Positions 23,752-36,777 of a DNA stretch of 64,000 nt are shown in pieces. Position numbers and translations under genes: made by a program. How positions within the stretch are numbered: position 1 is the stretch's first letter; every line of letters begins with the position of its first letter. The stretch comes from Nannobrachium achirus (lineage: Eukaryota > Chordata > Actinopteri > Myctophiformes > Myctophidae). Location: assembly GCA_963921795.1 (NCBI GenBank), contig OY997657.1:33828891-33892890 (forward strand). The letters run 5' to 3'. Under the pieces are notes generated by a model, which was not told the origin of the DNA, ran no database searches, and saw only the letters and a list, made by a program, of their open reading frames with translations.

Positions 23752-24149
23752 CGTGTGCATGCGTGCGTGCGTGTGTGTGTGTGTGTGCACAGAGGAACTG
23801 AAGACAGGCAGACTACACTAGCCTACACCAAAACACCACAGAGTCGAGTGAAAGCACATCTGTCTGTAATTTAAGAACTTCTATCATTCATTCACTATCA
23901 GTCACGGTATGGGTCCATTTTACACTCTCTGAGTTCCATTAACACTGTTTTGCTGTGTAGGCTAGCTGTCTGCCAAAATTTGCTTTACAGGACATGTGAA
24001 ACTTCTAAATAATTAGGCTAGTGTGGTGCATTTCACACTCTGCTCTACCCTACCCCTTAATCTTAATAAGTTGTTTTGTAAAATGTCACCAAGGGGAAAT
24101 ACTGCATTATTAATTATTATTTTGTTGAAAGCCTTTATTTTCTTTACGC

Positions 24150-24345
24150 CTCTACTTTCCTTTGGAGACTTGAATTCAATAATATTTTTTGTTTTTTGTT
24201 GCATTCCTAAGACAATAATTTGATTACAATAAATGTAGGCCTACCCCCATTGATTACGGATGGGGACCCAAATGCATTCGGGTCCCCATCCGTAATCAGT
24301 GGGAGTAAATTTACTATAATCATATTTTTTGTCTTGGTCACAGGA
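24150..24345. mobile_element. foldback element fragment related to 19164-19440
   Basis: Shares GGAGACTTGAATTCAATAAT, CATTCCTAAGAC and the GGTCCCCATCCGTAATCA centre with the complete element. The outer arms are lost. Confidence 0.6.
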
Positions 24346-25041
24346 ATATTTTGTTACCTATATAGTGACGTAGCACCCTGTCTCAGGCCCTTGCAGTTGT
24401 TTTGTATCCGTGGCTTGTAGGTATCCGGGAATCTAACTTATTGTAATGTTGCAATAAACGTAATGCAGTATTTATTTGCACTGTAAACGCCTATAAAAGA
24501 TGCTGTTCTTTTCGTGAAAGCACAGCAGTGTATGTATTACCTGGATTGCCCCCAGCTAGAAATTGACACAAGCAGAGGCAGCTCCCCTTTAGCTCTGCAA
24601 TTATTTGTTTGAAATATGATCATATGCAGGTCGAAGAAATGTTTTTTTAACTTAAGTATAAAGTAAGAAATATATAAAAAATACTCTTCCACAGGTAAAA
24701 TGCCTGTATTCCAAAATGTAACTTGTTAATTTATCCATTTGTAACTCAGTGAGTTTACAGCTTATACTGTTAACCTTTAGGCTTGGCCATGGGTCAGATG
24801 GAAAGGCTCATAACGTCAGTGAACAGCCTAGTAACCATACATCCACCCATGTGATACTGTAACAAACATGGCATGATGTCATCATACGTGATGCGTTTGG
24901 CAAACACAGTGTTTTGACTCCCAGCTCACTCAATCTGAGTCCCGCCCCTTTATGCAATTATTGCACCGCTAGCTGATCACACCCAAGTCCAGGGAACACA
25001 CTCTATCAATGCACAGTTCAAAGGGCAAGCTTAGGTAATAC

Positions 25042-25049
25042 TGTGTGTG

Positions 25050-25127
<78 letters not shown>
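25042..25127. repeat. (GT)n microsatellite
   Basis: GT tract with one GCGT interruption, then a variant tail to about 25175. Confidence 0.97.
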
Positions 25128-25130
<3 letters not shown>

Positions 25131-25681
25131 TAGTGTGCGTGTGTGTGTGTGTGTTAGTGTGCATGCGTGCGTGCGTGCACAGGTTTGTGTATTGTGTTTG
25201 TGATGTTTTTCACAGAGACAGCTTGTCTTAGTGATGTGATCATGGTGTAAACACGTATTTGTTGTTTTAGTAAGTGAGCAGAGCACACACAGATACATAC
25301 GATACATGCCTCAGGTTCAGGTTTCAGTTCAGGTAAACTTTATTATGTATGGAAATTAAGTTGGTCGGAAGGTGCTGTCACTCACGGCACACCCCAAACA
25401 CAGGGAGTTCAATGTTATTATATGATGTCAACACTCGTTGCTATGGGCTTCCAGATATTTTGACTGTGTATAAGACTCATTTAGCGGTCAGACTGATAGT
25501 GAATGACCAGTTCATTGCTCTCCATGGCACCAATCCAATGTGGGCCAGCACGATGTTCATGGTCCAACACTTCCTTTGCAGTGCATTTGTTTACATAGAA
25601 GATTAAGACAATAACTGAAACAAAACTTGAGGGGAAAAGGGAAATGTATCATCTTTTGTGTGTGTGTGGGGTTGGGTTCTA

Positions 25682-25905
25682 GCCTTTATTCAATAGTCAG
25701 TGGAGAGTAATCTGGGAACCCATCTGCAAAGAAAAAAAGTATTTGCTGTCTGCTTAATCTGTTTTGAGAGATTAGTGGAGAGAGACAGGAAACAGGAGAG
25801 AGAGTAGGGAGAGTAGGGGAGTAACATGCAGCAAGTGGTCCGGTCAGCCAGGTATCGAACCAGCGAGTTGCTGTCAGGCATCAGAGTATACGTAGGTCGC
25901 CCACA
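25682..25905 (-). mobile_element. SINE-like element, minus strand
   Basis: Reads in reverse as a tRNA-like head (GCTGGTTCGATACCTGGCTG, B-box like) and a CTCTCTCCACTAATCTC body ending in GAATAAAGGC. Related in layout to copies at 31385 and 33285. Confidence 0.5.
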
Positions 25906-26029
25906 GGAAAACCATTATCTGTCTGCTCTAGCGACTAGCGGTCGCATGATCATAACAGTAAAGCAGTAAAGATCATAACATAAAGCTTTCGACACTTTAT
26001 GTTTTATTTATCTTTTTTTGTGCTTGCTC

Positions 26030-26155
26030 TTTGGACTGTATACTACAGTACTCTTTTTCTTTTTCTTACTTCTCTGTAACTTGTAACCTTAACTGCTGTG
26101 CTGCCTCTGGGCAACTGAATTTCCCCTGTGGGATAATAAAGGTATCTATCTAACA
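26030..26155 (+). mobile_element. LINE-like 3' tail
   Basis: CTGGGCAACTGAATTTCCCC followed by GGGATAATAAAGGTATCTAT is the type of 3' end seen in fish LINEs. Only the tail is present and no reverse transcriptase is seen. Confidence 0.4.
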
Positions 26156-27806
26156 GTTCCTTCCATATTTCTCCACTGTGGCACTTCCTTTATGTTACTA
26201 CTGTTTATACTACTGTTATATAGCATTTAAAGAGCCATTGAGTCTGTTACTGTCCTTCTCCTTCACCTTTGTATCCATCGCTCAATTTCTGGCATCACAG
26301 CTGAGGTGAATGTTCTTAATCACTCATATCGCAGAGTCCTAATCAAAATAACCATAAAACAGATATACATTACATACGACTACTTTCACCATGTGACACC
26401 TATGATGAAGTATAAAATAGGGTTTAAGTCGTTGAATTGCTGAAGGAACAAAAGACTTGCTAAACCTGGCTGTTCTTATTTTCTTTGCAGAACCCTTCCT
26501 TTGCCCCAATGGCGTAGTTGGAACCTGTTGTGTAGAGGGTGAGTAAGGTCACTGATGATGCAATAAGCCATATTCAGAATGAAGTCTTTGCACAGCTGTG
26601 AAGCTGACATCTGGTCACACCCAATGACCCTACACGCCATCCTGATAATGTGCATTGTAAGGATGGTGCATTATCAGGACTTTCTTAGTGGCAACCTATC
26701 TTGTCTTGGTTGCATATGTTACCAAACATACAAAGCAGGTCAAAGTACAGATTGCTCTGTAGTTACAAGATGATATAACGATCAACATAAAAACTGTGCA
26801 ATTTCGATAACAGATAACATTAGCTGTTGTAGTTTTTTTTTTTTTTTTTTTTACTTCCAAGTAGTATATTCTTTGAACTTCAGCTGGACATTTTAATCTC
26901 GTCACAGATGTAAACGCAATCACATCCAACTTAGCTCAAATACCATCACCAGGACACCACCATCCTTTAATGTTATTGCCATGGGAACCAAACAAAGACC
27001 TCTCAATAGGCCATTGTATGATGATAAAACACAGACCTTTTGGTCCTTTATGTCCTCTGTGGTGTGGAAGAGAGCAGCCTGAGAATATACCAGCCTCACT
27101 TTACTGGTCCCTTGCCTTTTGTTGTCTGAAAGTTATGCTTTTACGTGTTTCAAATTGCTGGACTTATTTCTGCTTCTATTTCGTGGGGGGAACTGAATGA
27201 TAGTTTAAGACCACAAATACCAAAGCAGTGGCTCCCATAACAGTCCATCTGTACACTGTCCAAGTTGAGGATGTGTGAATGAAAGGTCTCAAGAAAATCT
27301 AGTTGGGTGAAAAGCACGCTGATTGCTCCAGAAAGCCTTGGCTGAACAGCCTGAACAGGGCACCTCCCACTCTGTGTGAACGTGTGGAAGTGATGAGTGC
27401 AGATTAGACTAGACTAGAGTATTGCTGCATCCATGTTCATTAAATGTATGAGCGTGTGGAATTGTATGAGTGCAGATTTGAGCGTTGCTGCATCCATGCA
27501 TGTTCACTCAATTTCAAAACGTGTGAGGTTGGTAATAACTGATTTAAGTATAGAGAGTCACACTTGTCCTGAGACAACTAATTAGACTCACAGCTAAGTT
27601 GTGACTGTGATTACACAGTTACACACACCAAAGGATAAATCAGCCATCCGGACTATCCAGACAGTACATTACATCTGCTCCCTGTAGCAGTTTTCTGTGT
27701 AGCGATACAGTTTCTACAGTTTCCTCGGCATGGCAAGCAGCATAAAAAATGAATACTGTGTTGTGTGTTAACTACATAAACCCTATCAAACATATAATTT
27801 TCCAAA

Positions 27807-27807
<1 letters not shown>
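26156..27807. other. intergenic stretch, no gene recognised
   Basis: Includes a poly-T tract near 26826-26850 and a duplicated GCATCCATG/GTTCA segment at 27425-27510. No exon seen. Confidence 0.4.
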
Positions 27808-27859
<52 letters not shown>

Positions 27860-28094
27860 GAGTGTCTGTCTGTCTGAAACAGCGTTTCTCCTCAGTGGCT
27901 GGAGCAATTGATCTGAAATGGCATCACCATTAGCATATGAACACACCTAACATAACTGTGAAGCCCGTTTGTCACTTTCACAAATCGTATGCTGTATATT
28001 AGCATTTTTATGGTGCATCTACTATCTATTCTGCATCTAGCATGAGGCCTATCTATTCTGCATCTAGCATGAGGCAACATGTTTAACCAGCTCT

Positions 28095-28183
<89 letters not shown>

Positions 28184-28424
28184 CGCGCGCGCAGGCGCGG
28201 GGGGTGGGGGGGTGGGGGGGGGAGTGCAGATCAGTAGTAGTACACAGTATCTCTATAGCCAAACGAAACGGGTATTTCTTACATTGATGCTCCTACATAT
28301 TATCATGTAAGCACCAGTTAAAGTTACTTTCCATCCTTCATATACTGTGTACCCACAGTGCACCCCATAACCCACACACTGCACATCATTTCAGAGCTCA
28401 CATCTTTGAACGGGTAAGGGCTAG
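27808..28424. mobile_element. Helitron-like element with (CTGT)n and CTAG end
   Basis: Tetranucleotide repeat at 27808-27860, a (GT)n at 28098-28181, and a terminal 162 bp (28263-28424) nearly identical to 7603-7766, ending GGGCTAG|T. The left end is not defined, and the microsatellites may be unrelated insert sequence. Confidence 0.4.
28098..28181. repeat. (GT)n microsatellite with G-rich flank
   Basis: GT tract followed by GCGCGCGC and a run of GGGGTGGGGGG-type sequence to about 28223 that could form G-quadruplex. Confidence 0.97.
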
Positions 28425-28597
28425 TATACTTAGTGGACCAGAGTCCCCCAGGGCTCTAGACCAGACCCCCTGCTTTTGCCCTTCTACATAAAATATCTTA
28501 AAAAAAATATGTCTCACAACATCTTGTAGATTTGCTGTTTTCGCTGAATGTGTGCCCCAGGGATGCTAGTGTTCATGTGGTTAATTCGAGAACCGTG

Positions 28598-28847
28598 CTA
28601 TGGGGCTTTTAAGCCGTGACATCATTTTGTAGGCAGAGGAGAATCTGCCCCCAGAGCATTTTCTGTCCCTCGCTATTTCAAAAAACGACTAAAAAATAAC
28701 GACTAAAGTATAATTCTAACACTTTCCTTTCAACAACAAAGAGAAGAAAAATGTGTAAATAGTAAAAATAGTAAAAAGATTCACGGAAACTGGGGGCAGA
28801 AATTCTCCTCTGCCTACAAAATTATGTCATACTTAACAGCCCCATAG
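28598..28847. mobile_element. foldback element (250 bp)
   Basis: CTATGGGGCTTTTAAG...GTAGGCAGAGGAGAAT at the left is mirrored by ATTCTCCTCTGCCTAC...AGCCCCATAG at the right, with GCCCCCAG/CTGGGGGC inside. No coding capacity. Confidence 0.8.
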
Positions 28848-29376
28848 TCTGTCCCATGCAAGTGAGCACTTGCTATACTAGGTTTCTTTCTACTGTCATT
28901 ACCAACCGGCCTTTTCTGACTGAGGGAGTCTCCAGAGTTCACTGGGATGGTTAAACTGCCTCAGTACATGAGCAGCTCAGCCAAAGTGCTCATCTATCCC
29001 AGTGCCACCCAGGTGGTTATAAGGTCACACAGTGCCAATGCCATGCTCTCCCCTCAGATCTGGGGTTTTGTCTGGGCTCTCTTCCAGGCAGAGTGGTTGC
29101 CACCTGTTTTATCACCACTCTCTCCCTGTAATTAGATCTCTGAATGATCAGTCCTATACAGTATACCGCCCTTCAGTTGAAGATGGCAATGGATGGAGGT
29201 TTGAGGTGTGTGTTGTGCGTCACCCTGGAAAGCATAGATATACAAGTGTCTTGATTACAAACACGTACATACTGTACGTACATATTGTATTGTATAGTCC
29301 ATCTCTATTACACTCACAAACAGTACAGTATGTGTACAGTATATGTACGCTATTGTGTCAACTTTATGCACGCGCG

Positions 29377-29486
<110 letters not shown>

Positions 29487-29511
29487 CCTCCTCCTCTTTG
29501 ACTTGTTTAAA

Positions 29512-29620
29512 GCCTGATTTATATTTATAGTTGCACACTGTGAAAATACTTGCAACCCGCTGTGAGCTTGTAGTTTGTCTATTTCTGGTGCGCGACAGTG
29601 TGTAACCAAGCATAAATCAG
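29512..29620. mobile_element. GCCTGATTTATA MITE
   Basis: GCCTGATTTATA at the left and GCATAAATCAG at the right are inverted termini. The interior contains half of the recurrent palindrome (GTGAGCTTGTAG). Confidence 0.6.
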
Positions 29621-31058
29621 ACAAAAATAAGTCCTACACAGCAGTAGTGGACCCAGACATGTTTTGTTTTTTTGCTCATAGCCGCCATCCATTCTACAGG
29701 GACTGTCATCCTGTTCACACCACGTCTTTATCTGATCCCCCACCCTGCACGGGGACTTCCTGTGAGAAAGAAAGCCACGCCATCCATGGCTGCAGCTGCC
29801 AGGGCAGAAGACAGACAGACAGACAGACAGCACAGTCATAGAGAAGGCAGACAGGGAACACATCATCCCAGTCAGAGAGACTAGGCAGGGACAGAGAAGA
29901 CATCATCACAGACACAGAGAGACAGGGCTGGGACAGAGCCAATAACATCACATACAGACAAATCTGGCTTACCATCGTCAAAGAAAAGTTCCTCTGTAGC
30001 AAAGAGTCTGTTCTTGAGAGACTATACAGACAGACAGACAGACAGGGTGGAGTGAAAGAGATGAGCAAGATGGGGTGAGATAGCACCGAACTTGTGCAAA
30101 CTTGTTCCTGTTACTTCTTAAAGTCATGATAACAAGAGAGACCACTGTGATATAATAACATTCATGTATTCTCAAATCCTGAAAATAGTATATATTTTTT
30201 TCTTTTCTTTTTCTGGTGAACTCTGAAGGCATACACTGTAGCCTCGTTAATTTCTGTGGGAAGAAAATCAGAGTCAATAAGCATGAAAATTACAGTACGC
30301 AGTATAGCATCACACACAGACTTGCTAATGTCTGATACTAATACATTTCATGCATATGAAAATAACCTCTGTGTGCTGTGCTTGTTTTAGCTGAACCAGT
30401 ACTGTCTGGGGTTGTGGTGTTCTGTGTTCATGTTGGAACTGCAATTATCCACACTGATGGATCGCACTCTGTGCAGAGGAATGAGAGAGCAGAACCCAAA
30501 ACAAACAAACATGAACTCTGTGATTAAGTAATGAGGGAGTGAATTAAAACAAGCTGTGGCAGGGTGTAGGTCATCGGCCTTACAAATCTGTTGTTGACAG
30601 AAAAGAATAATGACTGACAGGCATTGGGGCCTGGGAATCCAACATGGTTGACATACGCAGACCATGCAGCCATAAAATAAAGGGGGGAAAAAGTTTTAGA
30701 AATATATAAAATAGATTTTTGGTTTAACAATATGTCCCAAACATATTTGTGATTATCTATTTCCAATGTCTACAACATGTTTTTGGGATACCGGTATTTT
30801 CTTTTCTCTATGGGATAGGTCATCAGTCACACATAAATATACAAATGATGGGAACAGTGTGAGGAGGAGAGGCTGAAAGAAGGACATGATGCAGTCAGAC
30901 CATTACCTCAGAGATGGTGGCAGTTGTAAGCGTGGGACATGGTGTCTTTCATGTTGAGATACATGCTGTCACCAGTGGCGAGTGGGAAGAGATAGGCAAA
31001 GAGGAAGTGTCTCAGTTTCACAAGTTACACATGCTTGTACACATGCGCATGCACGGAT

Positions 31059-31059
<1 letters not shown>

Positions 31060-31107
<48 letters not shown>
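31060..31107. repeat. (AC)n microsatellite
   Basis: About 24 units. Confidence 0.97.
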
Positions 31108-31108
<1 letters not shown>

Positions 31109-31384
31109 CATCTGAACAGAAACCATTTTCAGTTTCACATTTCACACACCCTACCTATATCTTTGCGTGGCCCTTATGCATAAGGGCACCAAACACATTG
31201 AGGTGAACAGATGTCCCTAGTGCCCAGTCTGCCCACTTGACCTGGCTGTAGCCATGCATGCACATGGATACATAATGCATGCACACATAATGTACAGATT
31301 CATATACACATACCAAACCACAGAAATGTGTTTATGCATATGCACACATTGATGTGTCTCAAATTTATTGTAAGTTGTCACAGT

Positions 31385-31581
31385 CTTTTATTTTTACGAT
31401 ACTTTTGGGGCTTTTCTGCCTTTATTAACAGTAAAGTGGGGGTTTGACCTGGAACTGGGAAGGTGACACGCAGCAAGGGTCAGCCGGGCTCAGGAATCGA
31501 ACCCCAGACTCAACTATCACTGTCAGGCTGCATCAGGGCCCATACGGTACTTGCCTTAACCACTAGGCCATCGGTGCCCCC
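31385..31581 (-). mobile_element. tRNA-derived SINE, minus strand
   Basis: In reverse reads GGGGCACCGATGGCCTAGTG (A-box region), GGGGTTCGATTCCTGAGCCC (B box), a CTTGCTGCGTGTCACCTTCC body and a 3' GGCAGAAAAGCCCC end. Confidence 0.75.
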
Positions 31582-32066
31582 ATTGTATTGCAGTTGATAG
31601 GAGAATTCATCGTTTGAGCAGCAGTCAGTACATTTATGGCTGTTGTTACTAGATTGGCATTAGCAGGTGGCCTGATTAAAGCAGATCAGCTCCAGCTGGC
31701 CAGGTTGACTCAATGGAATTCAGACAGACACTACCAGACTGTGTGTGTAATGATGCATAAGTGCCTTAGGAACATGAGACCTCAAGTTGCGGACAACTAA
31801 TGTGATATTCGGACAATTTCCTCCTTTCATTCTGGATTACTTATATTCTACCAAAAACAATGAACTCTTTTCCAAGATCGTCAGTTTGCAGTTGGAAAGT
31901 AGACCTATGACTTGTTCTGGTCCAGTGAAGCCATCACAGGAAGCGTGACCCATGCCAACAGACTGCGGCCTACAGGTAATCACGCTGGTAAAAGCACCTG
32001 TTATGCTACTGTACATGTGCTGAGTCTGCTGACGGTTGAATAATCTGTTCACTGCTGGAGGTTGCA

Positions 32067-32069
<3 letters not shown>

Positions 32070-32154
<85 letters not shown>
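32070..32154. repeat. (AC)n microsatellite
   Basis: About 42 units. Confidence 0.98.
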
Positions 32155-32155
<1 letters not shown>

Positions 32156-32639
32156 TTTACAAAGGTTTCGTTTCCCTCTGTTACTTATCTCTGTTCTCCT
32201 TTGATGTCCCATTATAGTACCTCACACTCCAGATCAGTTTCCTACATGTCATTTCCTGTGTGATGTCATTTGAGTGGGAAACACTGGAGAAACGTGTTTA
32301 ATGTGGTTGCTGGGTTGGGTTCATACTTGGCAGTGAGATTACCAATTGAGTCTACATCTGAAGAAATCACTGTTCAACCTGACACACCTGGGTTGTCAAT
32401 AAGTACTATAACACTACTCTGTCATGGTACAAAGAATACATTATAGCTGAACTAATTAAGTAAAGAGAACACAAGGAATTAGAGATGATCTTGTGTAGCT
32501 GAAAGGTTACAGGCTTTATTCCCCCAAAGGTATTGAGTCGGTCAGTAGAACCCCTGATTCATAGAGCACACTGGTAGTTGACTGCTTAGTCTGTGTTGAT
32601 AACAGCAACATCACCAGTTTGTTTCATTGTAACCTACTG

Positions 32640-33084
32640 TAGGCTACTATGAAAAGCTCCACCGGCTGTCTGTCCCTCCGCCTGTCTGTCTGTCTGTCTG
32701 TCACGCCACGCCACGCCACGTCACGTCACGTCACGTCACGTCACGTCACACTTTTGCTCCTACTCTTATCTCGGCCACCGTTGCCCCATCCATGCCAAAC
32801 TTTGTACTCACACTCCTTGGATGGCAAATCACAACCTCCGCCCCTGATTTCTCACATGGCCCTTTTCTAGCACCACCATCAGGACGATTTTTGCAAAACA
32901 CATTTTTGGACAATGCTCCTTTTGGCCTAAAATCATGTAAAGTGGTACACATCTCTAAAGTCATGTCATCAACATGGATCTGTCCCATTCCCCATATTCC
33001 CTCCTGATTGGCTACGATTGCCTTCTAAAGTCTGTGTATGCAACGTGGCGGTCGCTTATCTCCCGATTAGGGAGTTTTACTGGT
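32640..33084. mobile_element. Helitron-like or unclassified element, copy with (ACGTC)n
   Basis: 5' part TATGAAAAGCTCCACCGGC with CTGT and GTCAC repeats, and 3' part CGGTCGCTTATCTCCCGATT with AGGGAG and TTACTGGTT, both shared with 39210-40144. Internal 32760-32900 matches 7260-7400 in reverse. Confidence 0.55.
32702..32750. repeat. (GTCAC)n pentanucleotide repeat
   Basis: CACGC units grading into CGTCA units. Each unit contains a TGACG half-site (reverse strand) of CRE type. Confidence 0.93.
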
Positions 33085-33284
33085 TCAAGCTGCAGGCTTG
33101 TGTTTTCTGTCTCTCTCTCAACCAAATTGAGTGTCAATACCTAAAAAAAATCTATGTACCGTATGCTCACTCATTGATAGTCAGTCTGTTATAGTGTGAG
33201 AAACTCCCCAAAACATCCAGTATCCAAAAGTATCCAGTCAACGAAGGTTGACAGACAGAAATACTGTATTATTATGCAGGTTGT

Positions 33285-33540
33285 TATTATTATTAAGCCC
33301 TTATTTGAACGTGACAGTGGAGAGAGAGTAGGGGAAATACATTCAGCAAATGAGAATCCAACCGGGGACGTGATCACGGCATTGCAGCCATGCGGTAGCC
33401 TATGCGCCCCAATCTGGCTAACCATGTTCAAATAAAAGAGAACGCCCTCTCTGTTTTGTTCCTTTTCATCTGACTTGCGTAGCATCAGAGTCTGTCTTGA
33501 GAGATGAATAACCTTAACCACTTGGCTATCAGATTGGCCC
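33285..33540 (-). mobile_element. SINE-like element, minus strand
   Basis: Contains CCACTGTCACGTTCAAATAA and, in reverse, a degraded tRNA-like B box (GGTTGGATTCTCA). Shares the CAATCTGGCTAACCAT and GTCTTGAGAGAT segments with 29950-30025 and 3640-3700. Confidence 0.4.
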
Positions 33541-34051
33541 CATTGTGAGGGTTATCCTATGGTTGGCAATGGCATACATAAAGACTTCCTTAATTGCCTT
33601 AATCATAATGTTACTTCTCTTGCTCACATACCTGTAGAGTCATTATTGTAACATTACATCATCAGAGGAGCTAGAGTTCGTGCAGCTTTCATCACGTTGT
33701 GTGCCACGGGCGTACCGGTAGATACACTTATAGTTTGCTCTCAGATTTGTGAACAGATCTTCTGAGCTTCACCACTTATGCCAGCACACGCCCAAGTCTT
33801 TTTATACGTGTTAATAGCGAGTGAATGAGGTGACTACAACAAGTATTGTTGGAGTCGTGGAGTCGTTTTTGGATGCTCATGTCTTGAGTTGGACAAACAA
33901 ATACTTTTCTTGCATAGTCTCATCTAAAACATCCCAGAGCCCTTCTGCAAGAAGGCAGAGAAGCCAGACTAGTTCTATTTGTGTTTGATTTGGACTGTTA
34001 GATCTGCGTTTCACATATGGCACACATTCAAAACAAATACACATGTCATAT

Positions 34052-34155
<104 letters not shown>

Positions 34156-34951
34156 TTGCTGTAGCTGTAAGAACAGGTCAAACATATACATTTGAATCAT
34201 GGGAATTACATTATCGTTAAAAGGGAAAAAGTCCCAAATGGCCATTATCGACTACATTCAAAGCAAAACATCCTGCAGACATTTCCCATTAAAAGAATGC
34301 TATGAAAACCATTTAGAGTAAGCTAGATATAGTTCAAAGCATCCCACCCTGCTCCACTAAACTATTGTCATTAAGTCCCATTTAACGGCTCAGACCTGGC
34401 AGGGACACAAGTATGTGTTGCAACAACAAAACAAAAAAAGAAAGCTTGAACAAATAAACATTGCAGTGAAACTGCAATTTCCTTAGCAACTGGCAAGTAT
34501 TTGTTTGCATCCTCTTGCCATGGCAACCAGTTTCCTCAATAACAGGAAATGAAAAAGCTGTGTGTTTTTGAGGATTCTCTGTCGCCACTTCCTTTTAAAG
34601 TCTTTCTCGCTTCTTTAAAGTCAATGAACTCAAATATGCTTGTAAAGAACTTGCGTGCTTTCCAATGTGACGAAGACAGAAAGAGTGTTATCTATATCAA
34701 ATCCAAATAACTGTTTGATATTTTGTCTCCCTGTATGAAAAGTTATGCAAATAAAGATTGTCCTGACTTGACAAACGGCAATAATACTTAGTGAGATATC
34801 CCCAAAGCAAGAAGCAAGAGAAAGGAAATTAAAATGATATAAGGTTTTGTAATTGACAGTGTGCCTTCTATAAATAGTAAAAATATATTTTTTAACACTT
34901 AAGCCCTATAGCATCCCTATTATGGGAATATCTAACTCTTAATTTACTGAA

Positions 34952-35667
34952 CTAGAAGCTGGGCCGCCCAAAGGGCGGCCCAGCGTCTAGTCGGCGACCT
35001 GGCCAACTCGGGAACGATGTAAATAGGGAATGAATGCCTACCTGTTGTCATAGGACCCGTTTTGACCATCTGTTTGCCTGTGTCCATTTATGCCCATATA
35101 TGGAGATATCTGTATCTGTCTGTCTGTCGGCGTCCATTTTATGTCCATATATGGAGATCACTGCAGATATAGTTCTGGGTCCATTTTATGCCCATGCCCA
35201 TATATGGAGATATTTGTCTATTTGCGTCCATTTTATGCCCATATATGGAGATCTCTGTATCTGTCTGTCTGTGTCCCTTTATGCCCGTATATGGAGATAT
35301 CTGTTTATCTGCGTCCATTTTATGCCCATATATGAGATCTCTGTCGCTTTTTGTTTGTTTCTTCTTTAAGCAGAATACACAGCCTGCTTAAATCTGCATC
35401 ATTCAAGTCATTCTCCCAGTCCCACGCTTTGTTGCTTGTCTTATGTTTGTCTTTGTCTCTTTTATTTTCTTTTTTGGAGCGGACCCCATGAATGCCCCAC
35501 CCTTTAATGCAAACCCCAATATACCTGTTGTCATAGGACACGTTTTGACCATCTGTTTGCCTTTGTCCCCACCCTTTAATGCAAACCCCAATATACCTGT
35601 TGTCATAGGACCCGTTTTGACCATCTGTTTGCCTTTGTCCCCTTATGCCCATATATGGAGATCTCAA
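34952..35667 (-). mobile_element. non-autonomous Helitron-like element with CCATATATGG repeats, copy 2
   Basis: On the minus strand it ends in the hairpin GGGCCGCCC/GGGCGGCCC and then TTCTAG|T, the CTRR|T layout of Helitron 3' ends. The last 100 bp match the end of 44329-45823 in the opposite orientation. Internal part: five perfect CCATATATGG palindromes and a tandem of about 75 bp (35495-35640). The 5' end is not recognised. Confidence 0.7.
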
Positions 35668-36174
35668 CGGGCACCGGTCTATATAGAAAATAGCAGATCT
35701 ACAAGCTACAACACTATGCAGATAGTACAGACCCGGCTAGTACCGAACCGACCCTGAGCAAGTTTATTATGTGTGTAGAAGTGGTTAAAAAGTAGACTGT
35801 TCAGTCAGACATGCCTATAGTAGATTGTCTAAGAAAACTTTATCCATAATAAATCGGCAAATAAATTCTCCAACAAAAAGAATTAGCCTGCCACTTGGAT
35901 ACTTGAGGAAAAATATCTTGCCCAAAGTGTCCATATATCACTGACATGTGGTTTTGGAAGGCAGCTAGCCTAGTATCCAGTCTCACAGACTCCCCTTGAG
36001 CACTCACTGTGTTCACATTTAGAGAGATATATTTGTCTGTAGATGAATGCTTTTCCATTGTACTGTAACCTACTGCACATAACTTTACCAACATTTGGTA
36101 TATGTTGGAGACTGAAGATTCATAATTCACCCTTAACTCCATGGATATAGATCTTTACAACAGCTATGTGTAAG

Positions 36175-36183
36175 CCCCCCCCC

Positions 36184-36237
<54 letters not shown>
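36175..36237. repeat. poly-C then (AC)n tract
   Basis: About 26 C followed by about 18 AC units. Confidence 0.95.
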
Positions 36238-36240
<3 letters not shown>

Positions 36241-36599
36241 TTTATTGTTAACAGAACATGCCTTGCGATAACCTAAACTCTTTGTCAACATACTTGTGTC
36301 AACATTGCTGAACTCTTGCCGTGCTTAAAATGCTGTGATGTTTGTGAAGCTTTAAACCACACAAAGCTGTGCTGACAGAAGATTGAACATCACCTGGTCA
36401 TCACTCAGGCTAAGACTAGACCTTGAACAATACACAGCAACAACACACAAGAGGTCATTGACATTCTTTATTGTGATTATGGATATAACCATGATGTAAT
36501 AGGCAGAAGAATGACCAAAATGAATTGCATATCTGGTTAGCATAAGAGTTGACAAAGAGTTGATTGATTGATTGAATGTGACATAGCTCTGTTTACACA

Positions 36600-36777
36600 A
36601 TGCTCTGAATGCTGTACCCCCTCCAACTGTATTATGTTCCCCATTTTCAACTGTTTTAATAATATTTAATATTTATTTAATATTTTGCTTTGGCAATGTT
36701 TTCTCATGCCAATAAAGCTCAATTGAATTGAATTGAATTGAATTGAATTGAATTGAATTGAATTGAATTGAATTGAA
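36600..36777 (+). mobile_element. LINE-like 3' end with (AATTG)n tail
   Basis: GCTTTGGCAATG, then TCATGCCAATAAAGC, then about twelve AATTG units. An AATAAA plus microsatellite tail is typical of non-LTR retroelement 3' ends in fish. Only the tail is present. Confidence 0.55.
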
